This document shows, piece after piece, positions 23,255-34,839 of a DNA stretch of 64,000 bases. The stretch is from Siphonodentalium dalli (Eukaryota > Mollusca > Scaphopoda > Gadilida > Siphonodentaliidae). The stretch is from contig CP136066.1 in assembly GCA_032622095.1 (NCBI GenBank), positions 207,474,978-207,538,977 on the forward strand. Direction: 5' to 3'. Within the stretch, counting starts at the first letter, position 1; each line of letters starts with the position of its first letter. Below the pieces are notes generated by a model that was not told where the DNA came from, made no database searches, and saw only the letters and a program-made list of their open reading frames with translations. Both the position numbers and the translations under genes were made by a program.

Positions 23255-25442
23255 CACTAAACATGTAGAAAACTACTTCCACAAATAACAGCTTTCACTC
23301 AGTTTATGTACGATTCAACTAAAGCACTGATCATGGTTTGCATCATGGTTGATATGCAATGACAACACGCATCTGGTACAGCAATAGTCGAAGATGCACA
23401 CAGTGAACACTGAACATATTTAGTACAGTGATAAATGACTGACTTCTTCTAACCACTTGTCGAAATCACAATAGGCAGATGCCAGATGGATGGTGAATAT
23501 ATAAGCAGACTCTGCTCCAGAACACACTATAATCATAAATAATCATAAGAGATTATTACACAGTTTACAGACTATAGATCCAGCCTTGTTAATTAGCAAA
23601 ATATTGCATACTGTAGGTTAAAACACAGTCTGGAGTAAACTACATACCTACATATAAAAAATAGTGGGTCTGATGACCTTTCGTTCAGTTTTCATTTCCC
23701 AAACCCGGGAATCCTTGTAATGACCACCAATCAAAACTTAACTCTAAGAAATGTGTGCCCCAATAAAAAACTAGTAACATGTCACGTGCTCTTGGTGTGG
23801 AAATTCCGAAGGTGTGGCTAAAGGTTGTTAAAATAGTATCCATGACGTCATGTTATACCGGAAGAGAAATTCACAAATCGACAAATAAAGTAAAGATTGT
23901 TGACGAGCGGTTGAAAGTTTAAAATCATGAATCACCGGAATTTGGATTGCAGGCAACTGGTACAATCTTTAGAGCTAATAATACGGCTGTGTAAGGTCAG
24001 ATGGGTTTCGGTGGCATTGGTGGTCGAATTGTGTTGCTCTTCGCTCGTTTTGGCTGCGGTGGTGCTACTGCCGGTACTGGGGAACTGATAGATCGTTTTG
24101 TTTTTGTCAAGGTACTTTTTGTTTTAGTTCTGTAGTTGTTTTATCAGATAGTCCCGACATTCATGTATTTTTGATTCGTGGCCGTTGATTTGTGTTATTT
24201 TTTGACTACATGGGCGACAAATCGCCTGGCCAATCTCAAAAATAATTCGTTCTGAATCCACATAAATTGACATTTTTTATAATTTCAAGATCTGTCTTAG
24301 TTATTGTACATTTTATTTTGGATCCCGGAAGCTGTTTCCCTTTATTGTCAGTAAAACAACCGCCGAATGAAAAGTCACAAATCCTGCAACAATTAATTAC
24401 GATTCTTAGAATCGGCTTCACATGGGTTGAAGCGGCCATGTGCACTGCCACGTGACCATGTTTACACCTGTCAATCACAACTAATTTCAGATTTATATTT
24501 AACGCGTTGTGACGTAATTTGGGGGAAGCCCGCAACCGTTCAGAAATGAAAAGTTGATGGGAATGCAATAGACTCAGTATCAGTATGAATCTGAGTGTAT
24601 GTTTACATAGACTGGTTAAAACATTGCCTACGTCAGAAATATTTCCTGAGTAGTTGCATGCTCTACACATACATTTATGACTTCATTTTGCTTTCTGCAA
24701 ACTTCCACAGTGCGATGCTAAGACAATCTCTGCACAGCAATATGTTTCAATTTAGCAAAAATACATGACAGGTTCTGAAATTTACCTGGGCTAAAATATA
24801 TCCAACAAAAAAAATTTCAGCCTCAGCATTTGCCTCGACTCAGCCGATAGCCAATGCTAATTAACAGGAATGTAATCAGCAAATTATCTCACCTGACTCT
24901 GTCACCATTGATATCGAGAATCCCTTGAGCCAAATGACATTTAACAGATGGCAAAGGGCAGGTGTCCTGAAGAGCACAAAGATTCTCGTAGTAGTTTTCA
25001 AAGTCATATGCCCCTCTCTGTCGAATCTGAACACTCTCAATCATTCTGACTTCACTATTTTGTCATCTGAAAAAAAATTCACCGGCAATTACTTTAGGCC
25101 TAAAATAATGCCTGAAAAATAGTTAAAAGTAATCCTGAGTTTATAATATAAACAAGAAGCAAGCACGATAACCGAATGGATATACTAGTTCCTCATTTTC
25201 GTTTATTAGCAGATGATGAATAGACTGGAATTGAGACAAGGCAATCTGCTAAAATCAACCTTATCGAGTCTTAGTTGTAATCAAAACCAAATGAGTGTTC
25301 CTTTATAACTTTTCAGAGCACATATGTATATTATTAAAATTGCAATTGACCACAACAAGCACAAGCTTATCTATAGGTGCAAGAATCAAAGGCACTAAAC
25401 ACCTACGGAGGGTCTAAGACACATTATATTGAGGTGCCCAAT
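23255..25442. other. Gene-free stretch
   Basis: No supported gene. A 144-codon minus-strand frame at 24236-24670 lacks any domain signature and is probably chance. About 23940-24070 is relatively GC-rich with GTGGTGCTACTGCCGG-type sequence, possibly an unrecognised exon or promoter, but no splice or homology evidence supports either. Confidence 0.35.
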
Positions 25443-25895
25443 GTATATGAGGGTATCACCCCCCTCCCCCCTGAATCCTAGTTAATTTTGGGGGGTGAAT
25501 CCTGAATACCAGTTAATTTTGGGGGGTGAATCCTGAATACATGTTAAGAAATAATATGCGATAAATGACATACAAATTGACTGTTTTAATATCAGACAGG
25601 TATACAAGCAGAAGTTAAATAGACACATTATGATGCCAGTCGCGTTATGGGGCTGTTATGATACGATTAATGATACTTTATGATGGCATGGTGGTCGAAT
25701 ATGCCCAAGAAGCTATTCTAACCACTCATTCATACAGATAACTAGCACAAAATATTACTTTGCGGCATCAAAACCTGCATCCAAGATGTATTGCTTGAAC
25801 GCGAATACCAGTTAATTCGGGGGTATTAATCCAGCGTACGGCTTCAAAACACCCTGAATCCCGCGTACCGAAAGGGGGGTGGGGGTGATACCCTT
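25443..25895. mobile_element. GC-ended inverted-repeat element
   Basis: GTATATGAGGGTATCACCCC then CCTCCCCCC at the left faces GGGGGGTGGGGGTGATACCC then TTGTATA at the right. Inside, GAATACCAGTTAATT units recur at 25505, 25535 and 25804. A MITE is likely; the target duplication is unresolved. Confidence 0.55.
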
Positions 25896-26545
25896 GTATA
25901 TTAAAGCGGGTGTCGAATATAAAATCGGCAGACTTGTGTGCAAAGTGGGAGATTAAACAGGTCTGTTGTCATGCAAATTTACAGGTACTAGTGAATTCTG
26001 TTCAAATTATTACCAAAGGCAAAGGCCGAACGTCTGAACGGCAAAACTTGGCTATCTGAAATTATAATATAAATGATAAAATATTTGGTGCTATCGACGT
26101 ATCGTATCTAACTGATCCCAAAAATAGTCTAAAATCATATTTATGTCGGACTTTTAAAGATGTTAATTGAAAGATTATCGTCCGCTTTTTAATATTAAAG
26201 AGACTGACATCTGATCATCCGTTCGTCAACGGAGAAAGGCCCAGTTCGAGCCTGAATTTGGCATTGTGCATTTCAGCTTGCTTAACAAATAAGCAACTGA
26301 TCAATTATGTTTCAGATATAATATGTAATGTCTGAACTAAACACATACTAGCAAATGCTCTAGATATTCTTGAAAGTGTAAAACTACCATTAATTGGGGA
26401 TTGGAACCTTTAGTAAAAATTTGAAAAACGGCGACTTTTACAAAGCGGAAGTAATCAAAACCTCGGTAAATCAAAAGTATCACTGCCAACTAGGAACCGG
26501 ACTGGGACGTGCGGGATAGCGGAAACGCACGCCGATTATATATTA

Positions 26546-26850
26546 CTAGCAGGTTAACTATAGCCCGCCACTGGCGTGGTTCGTCTCATGGCTTTGTTCG
26601 AAAAAGCAATTGCAACAGCTTCCGAGACACGTATGCTGCACCTAGGTGTAAACTTTCGTCGAAATCCGCCCGATTTGACCTTGAATTTATCATTTTCAAG
26701 GTCAGGTCGGGGTCACAATTTAACGCGTCCATGACACTTCCCGCACAAAAGTACGCATAGGTAGCAAGTTTGAGCTCAATCGGTTCGAGTCTATAAAGGA
26801 CACACACATATATATCATCTGTGGGTAGGCCTACCCGTTTCAAGGTGAAG
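26546..26850. repeat. Dispersed CTAGCAGGTT-ended repeat
   Basis: Begins ACTAGCAGGTTAACTATAGC and contains TTGACCTTGAATTTATC and TTTTCAAGGTCAGGTCGGGG, ending in CACACACATATATATC. The same CTAGCAGG start, AAGGTCA motif and (CA)n(TA)n end mark repeats at 28.1-30.3 and 37.1-40.8 kb. No gene is seen on either side. Confidence 0.55.
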
Positions 26851-27443
26851 ATCACCTCGGCATGAATTCCACGAAAAGGCGGCCATGGATACCGATAATG
26901 GGTATTTGCATCATTGTCATGTCATCGGGGAATGTTGTTGCTTCTTCTGTATTTCATTATTACTATCCAATGAATATATTTTGGAATGGTCATTGCCCTC
27001 ACTATACAATCTCTTAAACACCAGATATTGTGTGACTGGGGATCAATGATGCGCAGTCAACGCATATTTTCATGTTTTGCCAAATAAGGTCAAATGAACC
27101 AAAATATCATTTTCAAGCAGCTCAATGGTCATTCTAGGTTAATAGTGGGGCATGTGTGGAAATGTTATTTTTGTCACATTTCCCATATCACAATCTGCCT
27201 CAATTACCATAGTATCCCCTTTTTGCACATATATTTTAGTAAAATGACGGTAACCCCTACCAACAACCCGTTTCTAAGGTAAAAACAGTCGCATAGCAAC
27301 CGTTGCCATGGAAAGTATTTTCGTGATTGCCCCCATATCTGAAAATAATACGTGGGACCTACTATACAAATGTGCCAAGTTTTATGCTTTTATGACAATG
27401 TCCGCATTTGTTACACAAAAAACTATACCTAAAAAAATCGCAC
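26851..27443. other. Gene-free stretch
   Basis: AT-rich sequence containing a short palindromic-looking GCAACCGTTGCCATGG near 27297. No supported exon or element boundary. Confidence 0.35.
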
Positions 27444-27857
27444 GGTGATTCCGTCACGCCCGTTGTGTGATTCCGTCACGGCGAACAAACCGAGTTAACT
27501 AGTAATATACACATAAGTGTGTGACAATGCGGCTTTTTTCTGCAAGTATAATGTATCTACTTTACTAATCGGGAACTTTTTCCAGGTCAGCTTGTCTGAA
27601 TGAGCAGGCCGGCGGTTCTTCAATAGTACGGACCTACCCTCATATTGATGGCACTTTTTTGGTGATTCCGTCACGGACACAATTTGACCCAGAGTGAGAT
27701 GATACTTAAATACACATATAGTTGTATATAATCAAACAACTTTGTATAGTATGTACAATGTTTTTTTATTTTAAGCGGTATACCCTACTGGTCATAATTT
27801 TAGATTTTATAAGCCACAGAAAAGTGAAATTCCGTAAAATTTGGTGATTCCGTCACG
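27444..27857 (+). repeat. Dispersed motif GTGATTCCGTCACG, four copies
   Basis: Near-identical copies of GTGATTCCGTCACG begin at 27445, 27467, 27661 and 27843, all on the plus strand. Each contains a short imperfect palindrome (GTGA...TCAC). Intervals are 22, 194 and 182 bp. Sequence between copies is AT-rich and shows no gene. Confidence 0.8.
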
Positions 27858-28074
27858 CTGGAATTCATGTCGGGCGGAAAAACTGACCCGATGAAAATCT
27901 ACCCCGTTCCTAGGAAGCCCTAATTAGGGCCTACGTAAGAATCACACAACACGCTCAGGTCTGGATACAGTCACGCTCACGTGTGGACCCAGACGTAAGA
28001 ATCACACTAGGGCCTACATGCATATATAGGCCCCCCTACGCTCTTTACCAACGACACTGCGGATATACGAACGC

Positions 28075-28315
28075 TCTTTAACTATCAACGCGATTAACCC
28101 CACAGTGCCAAGGACGTAATTTTTGTGACTGGGTGTGGAGAACGGGTGCTCGGAGCTTCTCTGAAATGCCGCGATCGCACTGTTCGTGGGGTTTTACCGT
28201 TAGATGGGAAGTTTGGTCTCGATCGGTCCAGCCGTTTTCGATTCTATAAAGTATATATATATACACACACATATATATATACGGAGTTCTCAAAATATAT
28301 AGTAGACTAGCAGGT
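28075..28315. repeat. Dispersed repeat end with (TA)n(CA)n tail
   Basis: Contains GGTCTCGATCGGTCCAGCCG, TTCGATTCTATAAAG and a TATATATATACACACACA run, ending AAAATATATAGTAGACTAGC, the junction motif seen at the borders of the minisatellite arrays that follow. Confidence 0.5.
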
Positions 28316-29065
28316 TAGCCCGCCACCGGCGGCTTGTCCGAAACATGACATTTTTATATATATTTTTAATTTTTAGCTCCACGCGTTTCAATAAGAAAAA
28401 TTTGTACCCGGTAGCTCCACCAGTTTCCGAGATCTGGTCTGCGCATGAAAATTTGTACCCGGCGCAAGATACATTCACATGCCAAATTTCAAGTCGATAG
28501 CTCCACCCGTTTCCGAGATCTCGTCTGCGCATGCGCTGCACGGGCGTCGCACGGGCTCGGCGACCCGATAAAATTTGTACCCGGCGCAAGATACATTCAC
28601 ATAGCAAATTTCAAGTCGATAGCTCCACCCGTTTCCGAGATCTCGTCTGCGCATGCGCTGCACGGGCTCGGCGAAATTTCAAGTCGATAGCTCCACCCGT
28701 TTCCGAGATCTCGTCTGCGCATGCGCTGCACGGGCGTCGCACGGGCTCGGCGACCCGATAAAATTTGTACCCGGCGCAAGATACATTCACATAGCAAATT
28801 TCAAGTCGATAGCTCCACCCGTTTCCGAGATCTCGTCTGCGCATGCGCTGCACGGGCTCGGCGACCCGATACAATTTGTACCCGGCGCAAGATACATTCA
28901 CATAGCAAATTTCAAGTCGATAGCTCCACCCGTTTCCAAGATCTCGTCTGCGCATGCGCTGCACGGGCGTCGCACGGGCTCGCCAATACGACAACGACCA
29001 CCGCCTGGTCAAACTACACACACGTACCAAGTTTCGTCCCGATCGGTCGAGAATCGTAGATTTGT
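28316..29065 (+). repeat. 122-bp minisatellite array (type-2), first block
   Basis: Units carry AAATTTCAAGTCGATAGCTC, CACCCGTTTCCGAGATCTCG, TCTGCGCATGCGCTGCACGG and GGCTCGGCGACCCGATAAAA. Landmark TCGTCTGCGC recurs at 28521, 28643, 28711, 28833 and 28944, so most spacings are 122 bp but one unit is cut to 68 bp. The block ends with AAGTTTCGTCCCGATCGGTC. Long frames on both strands reflect the repeat. Confidence 0.92.
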
Positions 29066-29304
29066 ATGAAGTACAACACACACACAAACATAAATATATA
29101 AGAGAGATATGTAAATTAGATAGATTGTATCAAAATATATAGGAGAGATATGTAAATGATCTACACACCATTACTGGTGTTTGTCAAAGTTTAGTGGGGT
29201 ATATCAATACTCATTCACGATCATATCATTGAGGTCCGAAGGGTGTGGGCTATCTCTCGAATACAAGGAGTTCTCAAAATATATAGAAGAGAAGACTAGC
29301 CGAT

Positions 29305-29880
29305 GAGCCCGACGTTGTCCGGGCTATTCAAAAACCAAATTTCAAGTCGATAGCTCCACCCGTTTCCGAGATCTCGTCTGCGCATGCGCGAAGCTGACGT
29401 CGCCCGGGCTCGGCGACCCGATAAAATTCGTATCCGGGGCAAGATACATTCACATACCAAATTTCAAGTCGATATCTCCACCCGTTTCCGATATCTCGTC
29501 TGCGCATGCGCGAAGCTGGCGTCGCACGGGCTCGGCGACCCGATAAAATTCGTATCCGGGGCAAGATACATTCACATAGCAAATTTCAAGTCGATAGCTC
29601 CACCCGTTTCCGAGATCTCGTCTGCGCATGCACGAAGCTGGTGTCGCACGGGCTCGGCGACCCGATAAAATTCGTAATCGGGGCAAGATACATTCACATA
29701 CCAAATTTCAAGTCGATAGCTCCACCCGTTTCCGAGATCTCGTCTGCGCATGCGCTGCACGGGCGCCGCACGGGCTCGCCAATACGACAACGTCCACCGC
29801 CTGGTCAAACTACACAAACGTACCAAGTTTCGTCCCGATCTGTCGAGAATCGTAGATTTGTATAAATGACAAACATACAA
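29305..29880 (+). repeat. 122-bp minisatellite array (type-2), second block
   Basis: Four units with TCGTCTGCGC at 29374, 29496, 29618 and 29740, an exact 122-bp period. These carry GCGAAGCTGGCGTCGC in place of the GCTGCACGGGCGTCGC of the first block, matching the inverted arrays at 37.9-40.0 kb more closely. The block ends with the same GTTTCGTCCCGATC segment and CAGACAGAGGTCTTCAAAAT. Confidence 0.92.
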
Positions 29881-29989
29881 ACATACAAACAGACAGAGGT
29901 CTTCAAAATATATATGAGACTAGCTGATGTGCCCGACTTCCTCCGGACGGGCTATTTAGGGATTTCTTTGTGATCGCCTCCGTCTGCGG

Positions 29990-30345
29990 AGAAAGAATCC
30001 AGAATCATGCCTATATGAGCGTATATGAGCAAGGTCAAGGTTAAGGTCAAGGACACGGTCACATTTAAAATTGGACCCACCCATGTGTTTCCTGTGATCA
30101 AAGTAGCCCTACATACCAAATTATAGGTGGATCGGTGGAGTTCCAGAAACATCACTATATGAGCGCATATGAGCGAGGTCAAGGTGAAGGTTAAGGACAC
30201 GACCACACGTGAAATTGGATCCGCCCATGCATATTGATCCCAGGATCAAAGTAGGCCTAGGCTACATACCAAATTTGAGTCAGATTGGTCAAGCAGTTTT
30301 TGAGTCTATAACAAACGTACATACAGACAGACAAACATAAGTTCA
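29990..30345 (+). repeat. 144-bp tandem duplication with AAGGTCAAGG
   Basis: TATGAGCGTATATGAGC at 30014 recurs as TATGAGCGCATATGAGC at 30158. Each is followed by AGGTCAAGG, GACACGRYCACA, AAATTGGAYCC and a CATACCAAATT segment. No gene. Confidence 0.75.
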
Positions 30346-30370
30346 AAAATTTATAGGAAATTTGTCTCAA

Positions 30371-30478
30371 ATCAAGTGTAGGTGAAGCTAATCTTAAATC
30401 AAGTGTAGGTGAACCTAATCCTAAATCAAGTGTAGGTGAAGCTAATCTTAAATCAAGTGTAGGTGAAGCTAATACATC
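30371..30478 (+). repeat. 27-bp minisatellite, four units
   Basis: The unit ATCAAGTGTAGGTGAAGCTA plus ATCTTAA repeats at 30371, 30398, 30425 and 30452 with one or two substitutions. The period is divisible by three, but no longer frame contains it. Confidence 0.9.
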
Positions 30479-30524
30479 TAAGTCTACATCTGTGACGCGT
30501 TCTGCTAGTTACTAGCCTCATCGA

Positions 30525-30965
30525 TCCTGCATTGCATTGTTCGATGATTGGCTTATTGTTGTATGATTAACCACCATAGAGATGCGAGTATATATATCTA
30601 ATTATTAACTAACTGCTTTTCTATCGATATCAAGTCATTCAACCGCGAGAGTCGAAACATAAGACTTAAGTTGCATAAAATGACACTATCAGGGATAATA
30701 TTTGGCAAAATTAATGCTAAAATAATTTGGCAAAAAATATTTTCAATTGGCAAACTATTTGGCAAAAGTAAATTTCGGTCCAGCACGTACCCTGCAAACA
30801 ATCTATACTAAATGGATTCTCCCCGTGAGTTATAAAAGTATATATTGGAATTAATGATCTATTATTCATGTGTATAGGGGTGTTCCGGTAATAAAAGCAG
30901 ACGACAGACAGAAAAACAGATACAACAAGAGCAGAATGATTCATATTCATTGGTGGGAAATGTTC
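30525..30965 (+). repeat. Duplicated 430-bp segment, copy 1
   Basis: From GATTGGCTTATTGTTGTATG through ATTTGGCAAAA repeats, GAGTTATAAAAGTATATATT and TTCATTGGTGGGAAATGTTC this segment recurs at 31905-32325 with small differences. Copy 1 has an extra TTTGGCAAAC stretch. It has no coding frame. Confidence 0.85.
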
Positions 30966-31419
30966 AGATAATAATTTAAATGCGTTTCCAAAGTATGTCC
31001 ATTTTTTCAAATTATATCTTAGTCTGAAATCAAACAATTCCCGACGACTAATTGCGACTAAGTGAATTTAGCTATATCATTAATTAATCTTTCTCGATCA
31101 AAGCACATTTGACGTGCAGATGAGTCTTTAACAAAATGTTTGGATTAATGTCTCACCGCGTACTTTGATGCTTACACGGTTTACTGAATTTAACAAAAAG
31201 ACCGTGTATATTTAATTTAAATTAAATTTGAAGGCTACACACAGTCATGGCTTACATATCTGAGTGTGAATGTTTATTTAACTCAACACCACATTTAAGT
31301 GACGAATGCAGAGTAATAAGTAATATATATATTTACAAAAATGGGGCCCGTGTTGTATGTTCTTATGACAGAGGGTTTCACAGTTGTATACTATATCGGT
31401 ACCGTATATATAGTCGTGT

Positions 31420-31605
31420 GATCGTAGTCATCGTCGTCATCATCATCATCATCGGCATCATTTGCATTATTATCACCAATCGCCACCACCACAATCGTTA
31501 TCTCCATCATCATCATCGTCAGTCTCATCATCATCGCAATCGCCATCATCATCATCGGCAGCATCATTATCGCTATCATAATCATCATCGCCATCCACGG
31601 TTCGC
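31420..31605. repeat. CAT/ATC microsatellite
   Basis: An interrupted run of ATC/CAT triplets with CGCCAC and CGTCAG variants. Open frames on either strand (poly-His, poly-Met/Ile) come from the triplet period and are not evidence of a gene. Confidence 0.9.
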
Positions 31606-31904
31606 GCTGCCACTTGCCAATGGCAAAAATAATTCACATTTGGCAAAAAATATTTTCATTTGGCAAGTCACTTTTTAATTCCTCAACCAATTTGAAAAAT
31701 ATTGCTGAATCAATACCATTAATTTCAGGAAACTCTTATATCGTAATTATATTAGTGGTGTGTTATAAGGTTTATGGACAGTTAACACCTCTATTAAGGT
31801 GCAGTTGATTTCATAGCATTAGTACTTATGGTTGGAGGGATTATTAATATTAATCCTCCTGTGATGTGCCCTACTGATGGAGAAACCCTTCTACCATTGT
31901 ATTG

Positions 31905-32325
31905 TTCTATGATTGGCTTATTGTTGTATGATTAACCACAATAGAGATGCGAGTATAACTAATTAACTAACTGCCTTTCTATGATATCAAAAGTCATTCA
32001 ACCGCGAGTGTCGAAACATAAGACTTAAGTTTGCATAAAATGATACTATCAGGGATAATATTTGGCAAAATTAATTCTAAAATAATTTGGCAAAAAATAT
32101 TTTTATTTGGCAAAAGTAAATATCGGTCCAGCGCGGACCCTGCAAACAATCTGATTTAACCCTTTCTATACTAAATGGATTCTCCCTGTGAGTTATAAAA
32201 GTATATATTGGAATGATCTATTATTCATGTGTATATGGGTGTTCCGGTAATAAAAGCAGAAAAACAGATAAAACAAGAGCAGAATGATTCATATTCATTG
32301 GTGGGAAATGTTCAGATAATAAGTT
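31905..32325 (+). repeat. Duplicated 430-bp segment, copy 2
   Basis: Second copy of 30525-30965, about 1.38 kb downstream in the same orientation. At 32157 the string TTAACCCTTTCTATACTAAA appears; copy 1 lacks the TTAACCCTTT part. A relative of this sequence sits in a DYNC2LI1 intron near 55895-56035, so the segment probably contains part of a TTAA-specific MITE. Confidence 0.85.
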
Positions 32326-32504
32326 CAACAAACGACATAGTGTAAATACAGCTAAATTCTTTTTAAAATGATGGTCATTTTATGATTTTGCTTTACTATT
32401 CTGAGATATCAGGATAAGTCTGTGGCCTTGTAGTAAATGTTGTGTTAGATTCTATGTTACAACCAACCACCCTTGTTATTTATTTTAGTACCCTTGCATT
32501 TTGT

Positions 32505-32830
32505 TTCAATATATACCTGGTGCATGGTGCATCTCAATTGTATTGTCCATGTCTTAGAATCCATTTAACTCACATACCAAATTTCATTCCATTCAGTTCA
32601 GGCTTACAATCCAGAAACGAAAATTGAGTGCAAATTCCAACAAAAAGGGCCATAACTCTAGTGAAAATTGGCGGGTGGAACCCAAATTTGAATTTGTCCT
32701 GTATTTTCTGCTGGTAAACCCACATACCAAATTTGATAATTCCATTCAGTGGAGACTATCTAAAGTTATCATCCGGAAACCAAAAGCGAACGGACGGACA
32801 GATTGATGAAAGGACGGACGGACCTAAGTT
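32505..32830. repeat. Dispersed GGAC-ended repeat, second locus
   Basis: Shares GTGAAAATTGGCGGGTGGAA, CCCACATACCAAATTTG and AAAGTTATCATCCGGAAACC with 20135-20530 and ends in GGACGGACGGAC. Confidence 0.75.
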
Positions 32831-33039
32831 AATTCACTGACTTTGATATACTGAGTCATCTCGTACCCTCCACTCTTGAAGGTCTCATGCCAATCTGAGG
32901 TGGAAATATGGGTCTGTATCCTAAATAATATAAGAGGGTACAAAATGACTTTATAGGAGGGTATGAGTTGACTCAGAATTGGGTACGTGTTTACTTTTTT
33001 CGGAGGGTACGAGCTGGTCAGGGTACAAAATTACTTGTC

Positions 33040-33062
33040 CCCCCCCCCCCCCCCCCACCCCC
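33040..33062. repeat. Poly-C tract
   Basis: About 18 consecutive C followed by ACCCCC. It lies next to GAGGGTACGAGCTGGTCAGG-type sequence (32935-33035) that repeats GAGGGTAC/GAGGGTAT. Confidence 0.9.
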
Positions 33063-33197
33063 GATAAATATTACAAGGCTTTTCTCAAAAATGGTGTTAA
33101 AATTTCTGAAGAGTATATACATGCACAGTAGCATAGATATTGATTGTACTTGGGTCAAACAAGTACAGAATAAGTTAAAGTAAATGATCAGCCTTAA

Positions 33198-33633
33198 AGG
33201 CCCACTTAATTTTCGAACCACCAGTTCACATTATATAAAATATATGCCACATTATATACCATTTGAAAGAGGAAACTCCATAACATTGTATTGTCAACCT
33301 ATTCGGTGTAATAAACTGTGAAAATGTTGTTTTGTTGAGGTACCAACATGTTTTCTGTGCTTAAGATTCTGCAAAGTCTATTATTTTCAATGGAATTTGG
33401 AATAAATCTATATCTTAGGTTGAATTCAGTTGCATTTTGGGATCGATATGGGGGAAATGTTTCTATCATTTCAGCTATTTTCTATTACTCTACGGGCACC
33501 TTCTGAGACACAGACGTTTCAAATGGTGATGAATTATAGTATTTTAATCATATTTTATGTCATAGATTGTTATTAAAACCGTATATCAAGGCACTATAAT
33601 AAATAATCGGTGACTCGAAAATTAAGTGGGCCT
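33198..33633. mobile_element. piggyBac-like MITE, family C, copy 1
   Basis: TTAA (33194-33197), then AGGCCCACTTAATTTTCGAA; the right end is TTCGAAAATTAAGTGGGCCT before TTAA (33634-33637). The 20-bp terminal inverted repeats match perfectly. A second copy lies at 60058-60475. Non-coding. Confidence 0.9.
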
Positions 33634-33697
33634 TTAACTGGTTAGTTTGTAAAACTTGATATTGATTGTATATACTGAAAAACACCACACTATTTTA

Positions 33698-33800
33698 AAG
33701 GGACGGGTCACAGGTCCCCAGAATCCTATCGGATGAAGTATTGTTGTGGTGGGAGTAAATTTTTGTTTTGGGGACCTGTGCTCAAAATAACTTTTAAAGG
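33698..33800. repeat. Small inverted repeat with TTAAAGG borders
   Basis: TTTAAAGGGACGGGTCACAGG and GTCCCCA face TGGGGACCTGTGCTC and TTTTAAAGG. The inner arms CACAGGTCCCC/GGGGACCTGTG pair perfectly. It looks like another small TTAA-type element, but the outer ends do not match well. Confidence 0.5.
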
Positions 33801-33969
33801 TGTATATTTCATTAATTTTTTTATGTTTTTCCGGTTGATTATGATTTAAAAAATTTGAATTTTCCCACCTTGTGACATCATAGCTAACGTTCTGGGCTAT
33901 ACATAGAGTTATAACACATATTCATTTATTACTTGACCTCCAATCACTTAAATTAATTATTAGTCACTT

Positions 33970-34400
33970 GAGGTAAACGTCAAGTATAGCAAGACACTCT
34001 CTGGATAAAGTTACCTCTATCTTTAAATTGATAATAAACGCACTTCGCTGCTAATTATTAGTCATCTGCATGAGATCAATGGCATCTATCCATGACACCC
34101 CCACCCCAAGTCAAATTACCTCTGTGTGCCAATATTCCCACATATCTTTTGAGCTGATGATAAACCCTCTTTGTGTATCATCTATGTTAATATAATATAT
34201 ATTAGTCCACCTTTAAGTCACCATCAGGTCAATGGCGCCTATTCCACGACTTTTTGCTACATATTGTCTAAGCTGATAAGGAACACTCTTTATTGCTCAT
34301 GTATAATAATATAGAGCCCCTTTAAGTTGCCTTGTGTCAACTGCACCTGTCCCATGACACTCATCAGGTCAATTATTTACCCATGTGAATCAATTTTCAA
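33970..34400. repeat. Diverged tandem repeat, about three units
   Basis: Recurring blocks include AGCTGATRA, AACNCTCTTT, ATTAGTC, CTTTAAGT and CAGGTCAATGGCRCCTAT-like strings roughly every 120-150 bp. Age and indels prevent a clean period. No gene. Confidence 0.5.
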
Positions 34401-34590
34401 TGACCAGATTCCAAACATTTTGAGTATATAATTAATTATTTTGTTAAATTAATTACTAGTGGCCTTTTAAATTAAATTCAAATTACCCCTATGTTCAAAT
34501 ATTGAGCTCTGACGGAAAAAAACATGCTCTAATCTTCCCTGGGCCGAATCTTCTCGTTCCAATAAGAACCAATGTCTTTATGCACCTATA

Positions 34591-34820
34591 CAGTAATGCC
34601 CAAAGTAATCGACTCAACCAGAGCAGAATTATGGGTAACTTTTCAGGATTTAGTCAGAAATATGGCTTGTTGCCATTCATCGGAAAGCTCTCATTGCCAT
34701 TCGCCGAGAGCTTTCCGATGAATGGTAACAAGCCATATTTCCGACTAAATCCTGAAATGTTACCCATAATTCTGCTGTGGTTAAGGACTCATAAGGAGTC
34801 GATTATTTAGGGCATAACTG
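34591..34820. mobile_element. mariner/Tc1-like palindromic MITE, copy b (complete)
   Basis: TA (34589-34590), CAGTAATGCCCAAAGTAATC at the left, GATTATTTAGGGCATAACTG at the right, TA (34821-34822). Arms containing GAATTATGGGTAACTTTTCA, GGATTTAGTC and CATTCATCGGAAAGCTCTC pair along most of the element, so it can form a hairpin about 100 bp long. Non-coding. Confidence 0.88.
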
Positions 34821-34839
34821 TATATATATATCTGTCAAT

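Noticed and set aside
22885..23282. Three overlapping 104-121-codon minus-strand frames
   Set aside because: They are produced by the 44-bp minisatellite, which has no stop in any minus-strand phase; there is no protein-like composition or homology.
24236..24670. 144-codon minus-strand frame
   Set aside because: No recognisable domain, no supporting splice context, and length is within chance for a window of this size.
28290..29880. Many 60-158-codon frames on both strands with peptides such as RRDLGNGWSYRLEI
   Set aside because: They are translations of the 122-bp minisatellite in different phases, and the inverted arrays at 38-40 kb give the same peptides.
31247..31678. 143-codon frame with a histidine-rich core
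   Set aside because: The core is the CAT triplet microsatellite and the end is TTTGGCAAA repeat; no splice or homology support.
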